This document shows, in pieces, positions 13,401-23,880 of a stretch of 64,000 nt of DNA. How positions within the stretch are numbered: position 1 is the stretch's first letter; each line of letters starts with the position of its first letter. Position numbers and translations under genes: made by a program. Below the pieces are notes generated by a model. The model was not told where the DNA came from and ran no database searches. It worked only from the letters and a program-made list of their open reading frames with translations. The stretch is from Hymenolepis diminuta (lineage: Eukaryota > Platyhelminthes > Cestoda > Cyclophyllidea > Hymenolepididae), in NCBI GenBank assembly GCA_900708905.1, contig CAADRB010000020.1, positions 1,387,411 through 1,451,410 on the forward strand. Direction: 5' to 3'.

Positions 13401-13844
13401 GAATATATACCGTATAGAAGGGGCAGGTTTAATTAACATATAAAACAATTTTAAGCAAGTTGATATAATGAGGCTGATTTTTGTCTTAGTCTCCCAGTGC
13501 ACTCATCACCGCATCGATCGTCTCGGGAACCAAACTTCAGGGTCACTGGATTGAGGTCTACTCGTCATGTGGTGCTGCTTGTGTCGTTGGTAAGTCGATA
13601 TATGAATGTAAAGCAGAGAACACGTATATTTGGCAGTTGATTATTTAACGTTCGTTTTTTCCTCCCATTTCTTGCAGCTCTAATATTGTCACTATTCTTG
13701 CGTGACAAAGACGCCAAGTGTCTTGGGTTCACAAATAGGATCTGTGCAAATGCTTGCAATCCATGTCGAAAGGGCCTAGATGTGGACACTCAGATTGATG
13801 TTATTAATTCTGAAGATGTCTCATCACCGCCGTGGAATGATTGA
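10442..13844 (+). CDS. Major facilitator superfamily transporter (oxalate/formate-antiporter- or monocarboxylate-like), 11 exons
   Basis: Likely a 12-helix plasma-membrane carrier for a small organic anion; the substrate is inferred from family only. Exons: 10442-10523, 10560-10728, 10802-10928, 10998-11198, 11267-11295, 11370-11417, 11484-11610, 11665-11787, 11862-12083, 13490-13589, 13678-13844. All junctions are GT-AG, and they join in frame to 464 residues, normal for the family. Helix 1 begins at the start codon. The motif GNMNPYVQDYM follows helix 1, and WFPNSRATVVGIIASGFGLGA opens the middle of the N-terminal half, both typical of OFA-like MFS proteins. A short hydrophilic central loop (RERPM onward, about residues 192-220) separates the two six-helix halves. 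The C-terminal tail has a small cysteine cluster (CANACNPC). Intron 1 is only 36 nt, while intron 9 is 1406 nt and holds a dispersed repeat. No operon partner is evident. Confidence 0.88.
12964..13058. repeat. Intronic dispersed repeat 'w', copy 1
   Basis: About 95 bases inside intron 9 of the transporter match 38533-38629, which lies inside an intron of CCDC40. Shared blocks include TTATAACC, TATTAG, TCCA-AAATAG, CCAGAA, GGAATTA-CGTAATT and CTTCTC-like sequence. By eye about 70 percent of positions agree. The orientation is the same on the plus strand. Confidence 0.5.
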
Positions 13845-16800
13845 TGTCCGGCGTAATTTCCTCCCCTCAATCTGAATTGTTATTACAGTCTTTTTGCACT
13901 AATCATGTTTTAAACTGGTCCTTCTTTTGTCCTATAAATAATCCGGTTGAAGATCTCCTACCAAGATATCTAAACCAAATTAATTATTTCAATCAAAAAA
14001 CATTGATTGGTTTGCTTGTTAACATGTGAGGAGTGTTGATTTATCAACTTCGCAGATGGAGAGATTTACCCAATCCCCTTTCAAATTTACTTACGACTGA
14101 TATGCTATGGGCTATTTAATCCTTTCGTAACCACAAAGAAAGATCCGAAAATTCATATGTAGGAAAGACGCTGTATGAAATGTCTTATAATATGATTCTC
14201 AATTCCAATAGAGTACGTGATTCTTAACGCTCATCTTGGGTAGATGAATAGCATTCTGGAGCAATACTGATGAGAAATTTGTATTTCACAACCGCTTTGA
14301 TTTTTGGTAAGACCCACGGTTAACGAATTCATGATTCATAATTTAGCAAACGTTCGTATAGATCGCTATGACGCCACACCGCTTCTACCAAAGATTTCAA
14401 ATTGAAGATAGGGTATTTGTGTATCTATTTAATGAATACTGATGGGAATATACATGGGGGAAAGTTATTTATGAGGTACTACAACAGAAGGACTGGGAAA
14501 GGTCAGGGCAAATAGGTAATGCGTTAAACGGACATGTCCAAAGCACGCTTCATGTGCCCTAACCATAATTTTCGAAAACTATTTCGAGGGGAATGCACGA
14601 AGAAAATATCTCCATAAATATTAAGAATTTGGAAAACCTGATGAAAGTTTTATGGTGAGTTACAGTGAATAAAGCGCTTAAATTTAGGCCTTCAATTAAG
14701 AAGCTCTATCATAATATATTCTTATCAAATCATGTTCTTGATGTTTATGAAGAGATCATTCAGATTTTCACCCTAATCAACCTCCTATAGACTAAAATTG
14801 CAATAAATTAATCTAAAGATGGAATATTCCAAAGTATTTCACCTGATTATTTTTCGTGAATCACTAGGAACTGGAGAAACTACCTTCTATATCATAGTAA
14901 ATTGGCCTGTATTACCAATAACCACAATCACCAGTGATCGCCTGATTTCTTCAATCCGGTCCAAATAGGAGTTGATTAGGATTTTCTAGTTGACGAAAGT
15001 GATCCAAGATGAGGAGGTGGGTCATCTCTTTCCTTATTTAAAAAGAACGAGGTTATATATGACTTGGGCACTGAGACGAACAGCAAAGAATGGTTGGGAG
15101 TACACGGATTAATCACTACGGTGATACCTTCAATCCGATTGCCAGTAATAGGCAATCTCTTGAGCACTGTCATGTTCTTATCAAATTCGATGCATTGATC
15201 GCCGATTAGAAGAAATGTATATACGCATAATAGTCGGGTTGTTTTATTGTGACCTGTTACTTTTACGAAATCTCCCTCAGATCTCACGGACCATATAATA
15301 GTTTGCAGTCAACCTCATAAGCCACCCACATGAGGAACTTCCTCGAGTTAGATTATTCCTCTTCTGATTAACTTTAATGCATTGCATTCACCATCCAGAC
15401 GGCTAGATTAGCACTTTAGATCCTCGTCTAGTGATATAATACAAAAGCAAATCAGTCTTTCATAATTAGACCCTTCTTAGGTGTTAGTCGCAGTCAATTT
15501 TCACTGCCAAACCAAACGAATTAGATGCCCACTGTTTTCTTAATTGTCTTTCTCATTTTTACCATCCATTTTCTAATACCGTCATGTGAAATTTAAATTG
15601 TTACAGTAATCCTCCCACACCCAGATGACCTCAATTTCTTGTCTACCTGTCAAGAGTTGGGTGTGATCCTTATCTAATACTTGTACGTTTTTCTACTGGA
15701 GATTAAAAGGAGAGGTGAAACCTGGCAGTTAGTAATTCATTCTACTTAATTAATTAATCTGATAAAAAGAACGTGATCTTAGTCTCGAAAAATCGGAAAT
15801 CTAGTTCTTTGTGTCCTCCAAGCTTGAAATACTTAAGAACAGTTGGGGTGACTAAAATGGATGTGGATTTTAAGGAGGAAAAGGGTTCCGTTAATTTGTA
15901 TTTTCCTAGTTGTATGTTTCACAATTCAATTCTGATTGATACAAAAGCGAAAGGAAGCACACATTTGGAATTATCGAAGTTTAAAAGATTATTTGGTAAT
16001 ACCACTCCAATCGTCATCTTTTCTTCATACTATTTTGTTATTACCTAACTTTTAAAAAGGTGAAAATAGTTTACAAAAGTCTGTGAGCGGAATTTGTCCA
16101 TCCAGTTATCAGTTTCTGATTCTAGTTCTTTCATGTTTGCTCCCGAGATTGAAATTTCTTTATTTCCTCATTCTTGGCTAAGTGAGCAGCCAATTGATTC
16201 CACACATTCGAACTGTTGTAGTTAGTTCTTCTTTTTAATATTGATAAGAGTCCTTTGTTAAGCTGTAAGTGCTCCATATTCTTCCTTCCTGTTTTAGGTG
16301 GGTCGTTAGAATCAGGGCAATTACTGAGGCTAGCGGCAATAAATGATACAGACTAGTTTATAGTCTATTCTTGAAGGCCCATATATCAAAATGGTATATA
16401 AAGATAAAGAGATGAAAGAACAATACCAGACCCTTAATTAACTTAGGTGACATAAATGAAGGTCAAATTTTCTCTAATATTAGCTTTCTATGTAAAAGCA
16501 TCGTCAATAAACAAGTCCCACGCAATAACATCATATCTCTGACATATAATTACCAGCAAAATAATATCCAGTTATGATAAACAAAATTTGCAAAAGACTG
16601 TAAATACTGGAAAATCTTCATTAGTTTGCCTTCGGGAATCACCTAAAATTGATTTACTGCTAAATGAAGAAAGGTTGCATTTCCTTTCCTTTGTAAGGAA
16701 GGCATATTTCCTTTATTGCTACTGTAGCTCCACAAACCCAACAGTTGTCGGTAAACAGTTATTATAACTATTATTGCCATTTTTCATGGTCAAATGGCCT

Positions 16801-18734
16801 AAGACCATGGCTTAACATTCTTAACTTGCTTTCGCTTTTCATTCACGCCTTGAAATTCTTCTACCTTCGTCCAATTCTTTAGAGGGTTTCCATCTTAATT
16901 TGTTATATTTGATATAATATAAGCCTATAGTTGTCATATGTTTGCTTTCATCTCCACAAGCTTTGCAAAATATATGGAGCGCGTAGATAATATTCGTCAC
17001 CATCATCACCGCTAACTCAGGTTCCTATTTTATTACGTTCTGTAATAATAGTTCAGTTACCTTAAAGTTAGTTTCCATCGCATCAGTTAGGTATGTTACT
17101 GGATAGATTTTCGATGTTTCCTTTTTTATATAAAGTACGCAATTCAAATAGGAGATTACGTTATCTGCTAACATTTTAGCACATTTGTTTAGGTCATCCA
17201 TCATTTTCCCTCAGAATGGAATAAATTATTTAAAACACTTAATATATAAGGATTAATAACGGTACTCTGATAGATATGGGTTTAAACGTCTTTGTCATTT
17301 GAAAGATTTAAAACATTTGAGGTTATCGCTCCATTTAAACTATGGTTACCTCCCCAATAACTAGAATTTCTTTGTATTTCTCACAAAATTCCCATATAAT
17401 TAACATCAATGCATTTCGCTGATCCGCGTCTGTGTTTCACACCTTGAAAAAATATATTTAAATTGATCTCTTTCTTAATTAGCATTTCATTCAATTTATT
17501 TTGGCCAAAAAATAAATTGTACTTTTCTTCAGGTTCCTAATTTAACCTGGTGTCTCTATTGAAGCTTGATAATAAGAAGACAGGGCAGATATCACATAGA
17601 AATTCAAAAACTAACCCTTATTTGTGGAATTTTTGTTGTTAAATTTTCTTTGTCGATAATAATCCAAACCTTAGGTGAGGCAGAATTATCAATAATATCC
17701 TGTAATAGTATCTTATTATATCCTAATTTTTAAGTTAAAGTGGGATGCATAGCTTTCTTTTTCCACCTATCAAATAAGAGAGATGAAAGCAAAAATGATT
17801 TCTTTTTCATTGAAAATTAATTGCTTGGAGTGAGTTCTGCTATACTTAAAGTGACTGATACCGCTGAATCAAAGTAGAATGACCACCAAGTAGATTAAAT
17901 CAATTGATCAGCTAACTATAAACACCGCTGGCATGAACTCACCCAAAATCCCAGGAATGAAGTGAGGGAAAATTGTGCATTGGAACATCTGAAGGTTAAG
18001 AAGCAGATTATACCCTTTATAAAATGCGCACAACTCAACACTTGGAAAATTCAAATAAATTTTGACACTTGTTATTCTGACTTCATTACGCATGTGCTCC
18101 TATGTGTTCCTCTCCACACGTTACATTCCCCACTGGACTACCTTAGAGTTTTGCATGCTTAAACTAAAACTACTATAAATTGTTCTTTTTTTTGCCATGG
18201 AGGCAATAAAACTGATAATTTATCAACAGCTCCAGTTGCGAATGTTTCCTTTTCATTCTTGCACTTTTAAGGTGCTTGAGGAGTTAATTTCAGTCAACAA
18301 TTATTTTTTAAAGCTGATTGAATACAATTGCATAGACTGACTAATTTTATAAACTGAGATTTGGATTCGCTTGAATATTCATTATCGGGTAATTCACACA
18401 AAATGAGTAATAAAATACGCACAATACTTACATCCAGAATTACAAAATTAAAAAAATATCGGGTGGTAGCTCCACTCCATCGGCACAATTGCAGAACTGA
18501 AGAGGCCGATGTATGCGTTTTCAGCACTTCAATATTTACTTGACGTTCCTCGCTCCTCCATTGCTGGGTGCGAGACCAATTTTCTGAAAAAAATTGATTA
18601 ATTACATTGGAACTTACCTTGATCAAACCGTAGTGAGCTCCGCTGTGTTTCATCTACCAATTTATCATTCTACCCTCCCCGGCTTTGGTAGAAAAATTAA
18701 CTGAGATCGTAAGTCCAACCATCCCCATTTACTA

Positions 18735-18930
18735 GCTGATAAATAAGTACTGAATATCGTCGACAAGAACTGTCTCCCGTATTTAAAATACAAATCATAG
18801 CACTTGCATTTCGGAACGCGAGCTAACCATTGAGTAAATTAACAATATCATAGCTTTACCCTCAACATCTTTTGATCCTTTTCATCACTTATTGGACTTT
18901 ACTATTACCGAGTGTTCAGTTACTTTTTAG
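18735..18930. repeat. Dispersed repeat 'y', copy 2
   Basis: Same-orientation partner of 2040-2235, with matching blocks in the same order ending in CTTATTGGACTTTACT. A copy of repeat 'z' follows about 1 kb downstream at 19815, which suggests that 'y' and 'z' may be parts of one longer element. Confidence 0.55.
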
Positions 18931-19814
18931 GGCATGATTTTTTGACTGGCCGCGGGTTACAGCGTGCGGTAAAACAAACACATGTAAGATCACCGAATTT
19001 CCCTGTTCTTCCAAGGACTTCCTCGAGATGTGTAATATGATTAATTATATAACAAATCTATCGCTTTCAAATATTCACTTTCCATGCTTGAATGTCCACC
19101 TTCTTGTGTGAGCTGTTTACAAGAATATATCCGAATTACACTTGTGTTATGACATCCGAATTTCTCTTCATAGAGCACAGTTCAGTAGATCGCCCTGATA
19201 AAATGGATTTCAAACATTTTAGCAAATGAAAGTGCTTTTCGGTTAATAAACTGAATTAACTAATGACAGTTAATTGAAGGCTGAGTAGCCTATTAATTCC
19301 GGCATGAATAATAAGCAAACAATTTATTTAAAGTAGGAGTTAATTTTTGTTTAGAATCCGCGAATTTTTTATATTTAATCTTTCAAACTCGGAATACACC
19401 ATTTATAAACACTGGTATTTAAGGAGATAATAATGATAGAAAAACATACGAGAGCCTTGAGAAGTGACCTTCGCATTTGTTACATGATATAATTCGATTA
19501 GAAAAATGATTAAACCATTTAAGGAATCTGGATGATGAATGATGGATAAATATTAGAATAAGTTGTTAGCATGAGTTAATATTAGTCTATCATGACTGTT
19601 TTCACAAAACGTGCTGTCTAACGATTCCAATCTAGATTTCACTTATTTCTAAACCTGTGTTACTCTGTGCTTTCACTCAACATGAAATTATTTTGATTTA
19701 TTGTCGAAAAGTAACTCTATTACATATCGCGGGCTTGCTACCTAGTATTCATTGTCACAAATTATTATTTATCTAGTTCAGTTAAACAAAATATCGTATT
19801 TGGACATGATTTTC

Positions 19815-20640
19815 AGTAAATTATTTATCGAGGAGAATAGACGAGCAATTTGCGGGATTTCAGCCATGAAGACAAGACTTCTATAATGCTCCAGTTGTGA
19901 TTAGGGCATCCTTGACCTTAGAAAGCGTTATTTGTTAGGATTTTGAGAGGGTTCGGTTGGACACTAACTGCGAAGGAAAGTAGATGCAAATTATTTTAGA
20001 TGTTGGTTTTGTATTTGCTTGAATTTGTTAATCTCATACGATTCAAATTAGTCGGATTGCAGAAGAAAGCGTGTACCCGAATTCACCTAGTTAGATTGGT
20101 ACTATTACGGGTAGTGGTGTCATTCCCGCTGTAAGTGTTTTTTGTTGGCATGTGAAAGCAGGACTATACTGGGTTACTGGTAACAATGTTTTCTTTCACC
20201 TCAATTTTATTCTTTCAGACATAAATCCAAACCATTCCCTTTTGCTATCGTTTGCCCTGATGCCAAGATTGTTTGTTTGTTTGACCAGTGGTCGCCTTAG
20301 TTCTACGGCTTGAAAAAGATGAGATTGGTGATTGATAATAATGAAGGTGGTTGAAAAGGAGAAATTCTCACACTTATTTCCAATGAACGAGGATCAGGGA
20401 TGAATCTCGATAAGCGGTTGGAATACTCAGGGGAAACTGCAGTCTGACTAGTGGCCCAGCCAGTCTCATGAACTAAAGTGAATTGAAAGCATACACACGT
20501 ATTTAATTTATTTACTGACCATTTATTCTTCTGCAGGTCAGGAAACTAATATTTCTCACAATTACCAATCATTTATCCGTTATTAGCTTTTATGTTAAAA
20601 TGTTAGTGCGTAAACTTTAGTTTGGTCTAGAGACTTCAAG
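19815..20640. repeat. Dispersed repeat 'z', copy 2
   Basis: Partner of 6690-7610. The order of matching blocks is preserved over more than 800 bases, so both are decayed copies of one interspersed element. It has no recognisable ends, target duplication or open frame. Confidence 0.6.
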
Positions 20641-22601
20641 GGCTAAAGGGTTGAAAGTTAGACAAGAGAAAGTATAATGTGTCTTTCACCACACTCAGAC
20701 AGAGTACCCTTGCTCTGGTTGAATTAACTGAGGATAAGTTTGTAGAGCTCAATTTTTAGTAAAGCAACCTTTCGCTGAGTATACTTATTATTTCTTTATT
20801 TTGGATTATTCCCACAATAATGGTTACTAACAGAATGTCATTCGCAGTGCATATATTGTCACACTGATACTGATCCATCTTCAAAGCAACCCGATGTAAA
20901 ATCTTAAAAAATAAACAAAAATTAATAAGGAGATTCAAGTACATTTTCTTTTGTTGAACTTGATAAACTTACATTAGGAAAGTAAAAATCACTTAAGCAT
21001 TTAATCACTCTTTCTGTTAGCCTATTTAAGACCGTTTTGGCGATCCACAATTCCGATTTTCCAGTTTCCTGATGGAGATATGAGAGGGAGAGAGAACGCC
21101 AAGTCAGTCATACACAAAACCGATTCAGTTATGGTCTTAAAATATTCAAAAGAATTAATAATATAAATATATGGGGAATACAGCAGACATGAATGATAAC
21201 AATGTTATTTACTCAAGAGGAGATTTTTAGTAAAATACTTCTCACAATAAAATAATATTTTTGGCCTTGACAACAGTAAAGCTTTGTAGTTGCTTGGCCA
21301 AGAAGTTTCCGTTATAACTACAAGTTTTCTGTGCTATTTGATACTACTTCTATGCCCAAGATGATTGTTGGAAAAAGCTTTAATATAAGGCCAACGCGTA
21401 CATCTGCCATCTCAAAGGACACGAGATTAATGCCCATGGTGCACATCCGGCGGTGTGGATGAATAACGGTCATGGTTAATTCTAATCTACGAGAGAGATG
21501 GTAGAGAATAAGTTTTGCATTTGAGCGGCTCCAAGACACCTTCTCTTTACCCAAGTCAAGTCTCCTAATAGGCTCAAATGTTTTAGTGTCTCTACTAATT
21601 ACTAGGAGGTAGCAGGTATATCTGAGAGTTTCCCTATATCCTAGTTTTCTCATATTTCCTTTATTCATTCTTGGACTTGCACCAATACAGGGTCTAATAT
21701 TTATTCAATAACTAACGGAATTTCAATTATTGGGCCTTCAAACCACTTGTAACCTATTGTGTATGATATAGAAGTTATTAAGAGGCTATTTTCAAATATG
21801 GAATACTGACTGTTTGTTCTAAAATAGTTATGTGGGGGTAGTAATCACGTGTTTTATCAGTGCTAACCATTAATTTGTCTAGAAGAAGACTGCTTCGTCT
21901 CTTTTGGTCTAATAATATAGGGGAAAATAAATAAACAGAGAGATCCGGGAGATTCATATGCTCTAAATTTTAACTTTATCGAGATTTGTCATAAAGAATT
22001 TTGACTATTTAACTGAAGCATTTTCGCTAACTATTTTTATATTAATTAACGAATTAGGAATAAGTAATTGTGGAAGTATATGAAAATGCGAAAAAAGGCA
22101 TCAAGTGAGGCAATATACTCCAAATAATTGACGGAATTACCAAAGTGTAAGCGGTCTGAGTAAAATAGGAGTATAATAGGTCAAAAGTTGCACTATGCAA
22201 TAGAACACAACTGTCTGGACGTAAATAGTGGGAGAAAGAAAGGATTACGAGAACATCAAAAGTTCAGGCGTCTCTTGCGTTTTTAGATGTTCATTTGGGC
22301 TTCCCGATAATAGTTTCAGATCCTCGGGCGCCGGTTGGTTCTTCTTTCCTACAGAAAGGAAGTACTAATAAAAGGACAGAATATGATTAAATGGCTAAAA
22401 AATACAGCCATTCTGTTTAATTTGTGAGATCATAAACGTGTGAAGCTCTGGCTCATCGTGGCTATCCCCATACATGTCACTGAAATAATAATTAGTCCAT
22501 TTTAAAGACTGAATCGAATATATGAATTGGACAAAAGGATGATCAACTTTTAAATACCAGTAGATTGAAAGAGAACTCCTCGAGACTTTATGTGGAGAAT
22601 A

Positions 22602-22622
22602 CGTAAGACATCTGGGAACACT
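22602..22622 (+). repeat. Mariner left terminal inverted repeat
   Basis: CGTAAGACATCTGGGAACACT at this end matches 16 of 21 positions of the reverse complement of the right end (23860-23880). It is preceded by the TA target dinucleotide. Confidence 0.8.
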
Positions 22623-22998
22623 CTACGCATTTTTAGAAAAACAGAAGATGAATGAATGATTGAAACTCACAATTTCTAATAACAAAACAAAACAAATGTT
22701 AGCCTAGGCTTTTTTATATATCCTCCCCCGACTTCTATTACCAACCCAATTCGAGTCCGTAAGCGACTGCAGGCTTCAATTAGATCAGATGGTCTTTATT
22801 GATGTCCTCCATTCCTCAGACTATTGCTTCCATCAGATAGGGGCATTTGGTGTTATGGGGATGCTCATTAACTTCCTTTTCAATCAAGCCCTCCCATCTG
22901 CTCCGCCTCACCCCACACACAATAATCCAAAGGATTAAGGTGTGGTGAGTTAGGAGGAGGTCATACGTTTGGTGTAACATGAGCGTGAAAATTCTCGG

Positions 22999-23268
22999 CT
23001 ATCCAATCATAGGTTTTGAGAGCTTAATGGGAAGGAGCCAAATCTTGTTGGAAGACATGAGGTCTTGCTCCATTGGCAACGCTGTCTTAACAGTAATGAC
23101 TTGAAGAGTCTCGACATGGGCATCTGCATTTGCGTTGACTCTAAGGCCCTGTGCAGAAAATTGAGGGGTCATGATGTATTTTTTACTGCCCTTCACAACG
23201 AAAACCATCACTATTGCTGGAAAATTTGTGCGCATAACAGGTGAAACTTCAGCGGAGTCCGCCCTCAC
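22999..23268 (-). pseudogene. Mariner transposase catalytic-domain fragment
   Basis: Longest surviving open piece of the transposase, 89 residues. It carries VSPVMRTNFPA, IVMVFVVKGS (usually a VMVFGVVSSEG-like sequence), GLRVNAN-ADAHVETLQ and, after it, QDLMSSNK around the second catalytic aspartate. It lacks the first and third catalytic residues, which lie in other frames on either side. Not functional. Confidence 0.85.
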
Positions 23269-23377
23269 TTAGCCACCTATCATTTCTTAGATTGACTTTT
23301 GATACTCGTGGAAGTTTTTTGTCAGAGAAAATCCGAAGACACTCCTGTTCTTCTGAGTAATTCAATTTGTTTTAGAG

Positions 23378-23575
23378 TCATTTTGCATGCATTATACGAT
23401 TCTCTTGAGTTGTTTTTTGTCGACTTAAACCGACCTTGCTTAAGACTTTGTGATTTGTATCCGAAATGTTGATGAACGACATTCCTTCAGACATTTGAAG
23501 ATTTTCGGCAAGGTGTCGCCCATTGACTTGCCAGAGTCTTCGTCCATCATGCCACGTCATGCACTTTTCTGACAA
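23378..23575 (-). pseudogene. Mariner transposase N-terminal fragment
   Basis: A 65-residue open piece upstream of the catalytic fragment in the same element. It corresponds to the DNA-binding and linker part of the transposase, with a GK-S/GRHLAENLQMSEG-type segment followed by SRQKTTQENRIMHAK just before the catalytic domain. It is separated from the next piece by a frameshift. Confidence 0.7.
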
Positions 23576-23859
23576 ATTCAGGTGTTCTGGGTGAATCAGC
23601 AGAGCATTGACAGTGCTGTTTTTGCTTGTTCATGACCAACTCATCTCCATTGCTTCATTTAGCTTCCTTCTAACTTTGAAAATGAAAGATCTGGTGACTT
23701 GAAGAAATCTTGAAATTTCTAATTGTTGCGTTTCGCTTTTACAGACACTATTACAGTGTGTCTTTTCATTTCATTAGTTATAATAGTATCTGCCATGAGA
23801 TGTTCTGATATGAAAAATAAAAAAATTGTTATCGTGTAAGTTTAATTTATAAAAATATA

Positions 23860-23880
23860 AGTGCCCTCAGATACCTTACG
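23860..23880 (-). repeat. Mariner right terminal inverted repeat
   Basis: Read on the minus strand it begins CGTAAGGTATCTGAGG, matching the left end at most positions, and is followed on the plus strand by TA. Together with the left end this fixes the element borders. Confidence 0.8.

Larger units (their letters stand above)
13845..22601. other. Gene-poor intergenic stretch
   Basis: Nothing recognisable as a host exon was found on either strand. The longest open frames (14976-15287 minus, 103 residues; 18294-18653 minus, 119 residues; 21318-21668 minus, 116 residues) have no start or splice context that ties them to a gene and match no family I recognise. Some may be remnants of retroelements, because repeats 'y' (18735-18930) and 'z' (19815-20640) lie nearby. 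No RNA gene was noticed. Confidence 0.5.
22602..23880 (-). mobile_element. Mariner-family DNA transposon, nearly full length, inactivated
   Basis: A 1279-bp element read on the minus strand, with 21-bp ends forming an inverted repeat and flanked by TA (22600-22601 and 23881-23882), the target expected for mariner. The transposase reading starts near 23796 (MADTIITNEMKRH) and ends near 22676 after a GGGYIKK block. Visible motifs are MSEKCMTW, an FSDKK block, NDRWLS, VSPVMRTNFPA, QDLMSSNK and NSPHLNPLDYCVW, in the order expected of a mariner D,D34D catalytic domain. The frame is broken by several frameshifts and stops, and the third catalytic aspartate (normally SPDLNPLDY) reads as histidine. 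Transposases of this family cut and paste their own element; this copy cannot. Full length with broken coding suggests an old but not ancient insertion. Confidence 0.9.

Noticed and set aside
14976..15287. 103-residue minus-strand open frame as a gene
   Set aside because: No recognisable domain, no splice partners, and it lies in a repeat-rich gene-poor stretch.
18294..18653. 119-residue minus-strand open frame
   Set aside because: Overlaps another open frame on the opposite strand and matches nothing; isolated.
21318..21668. 116-residue minus-strand open frame as a gene
   Set aside because: No family resemblance and no flanking exons; length is within chance for this amount of sequence.
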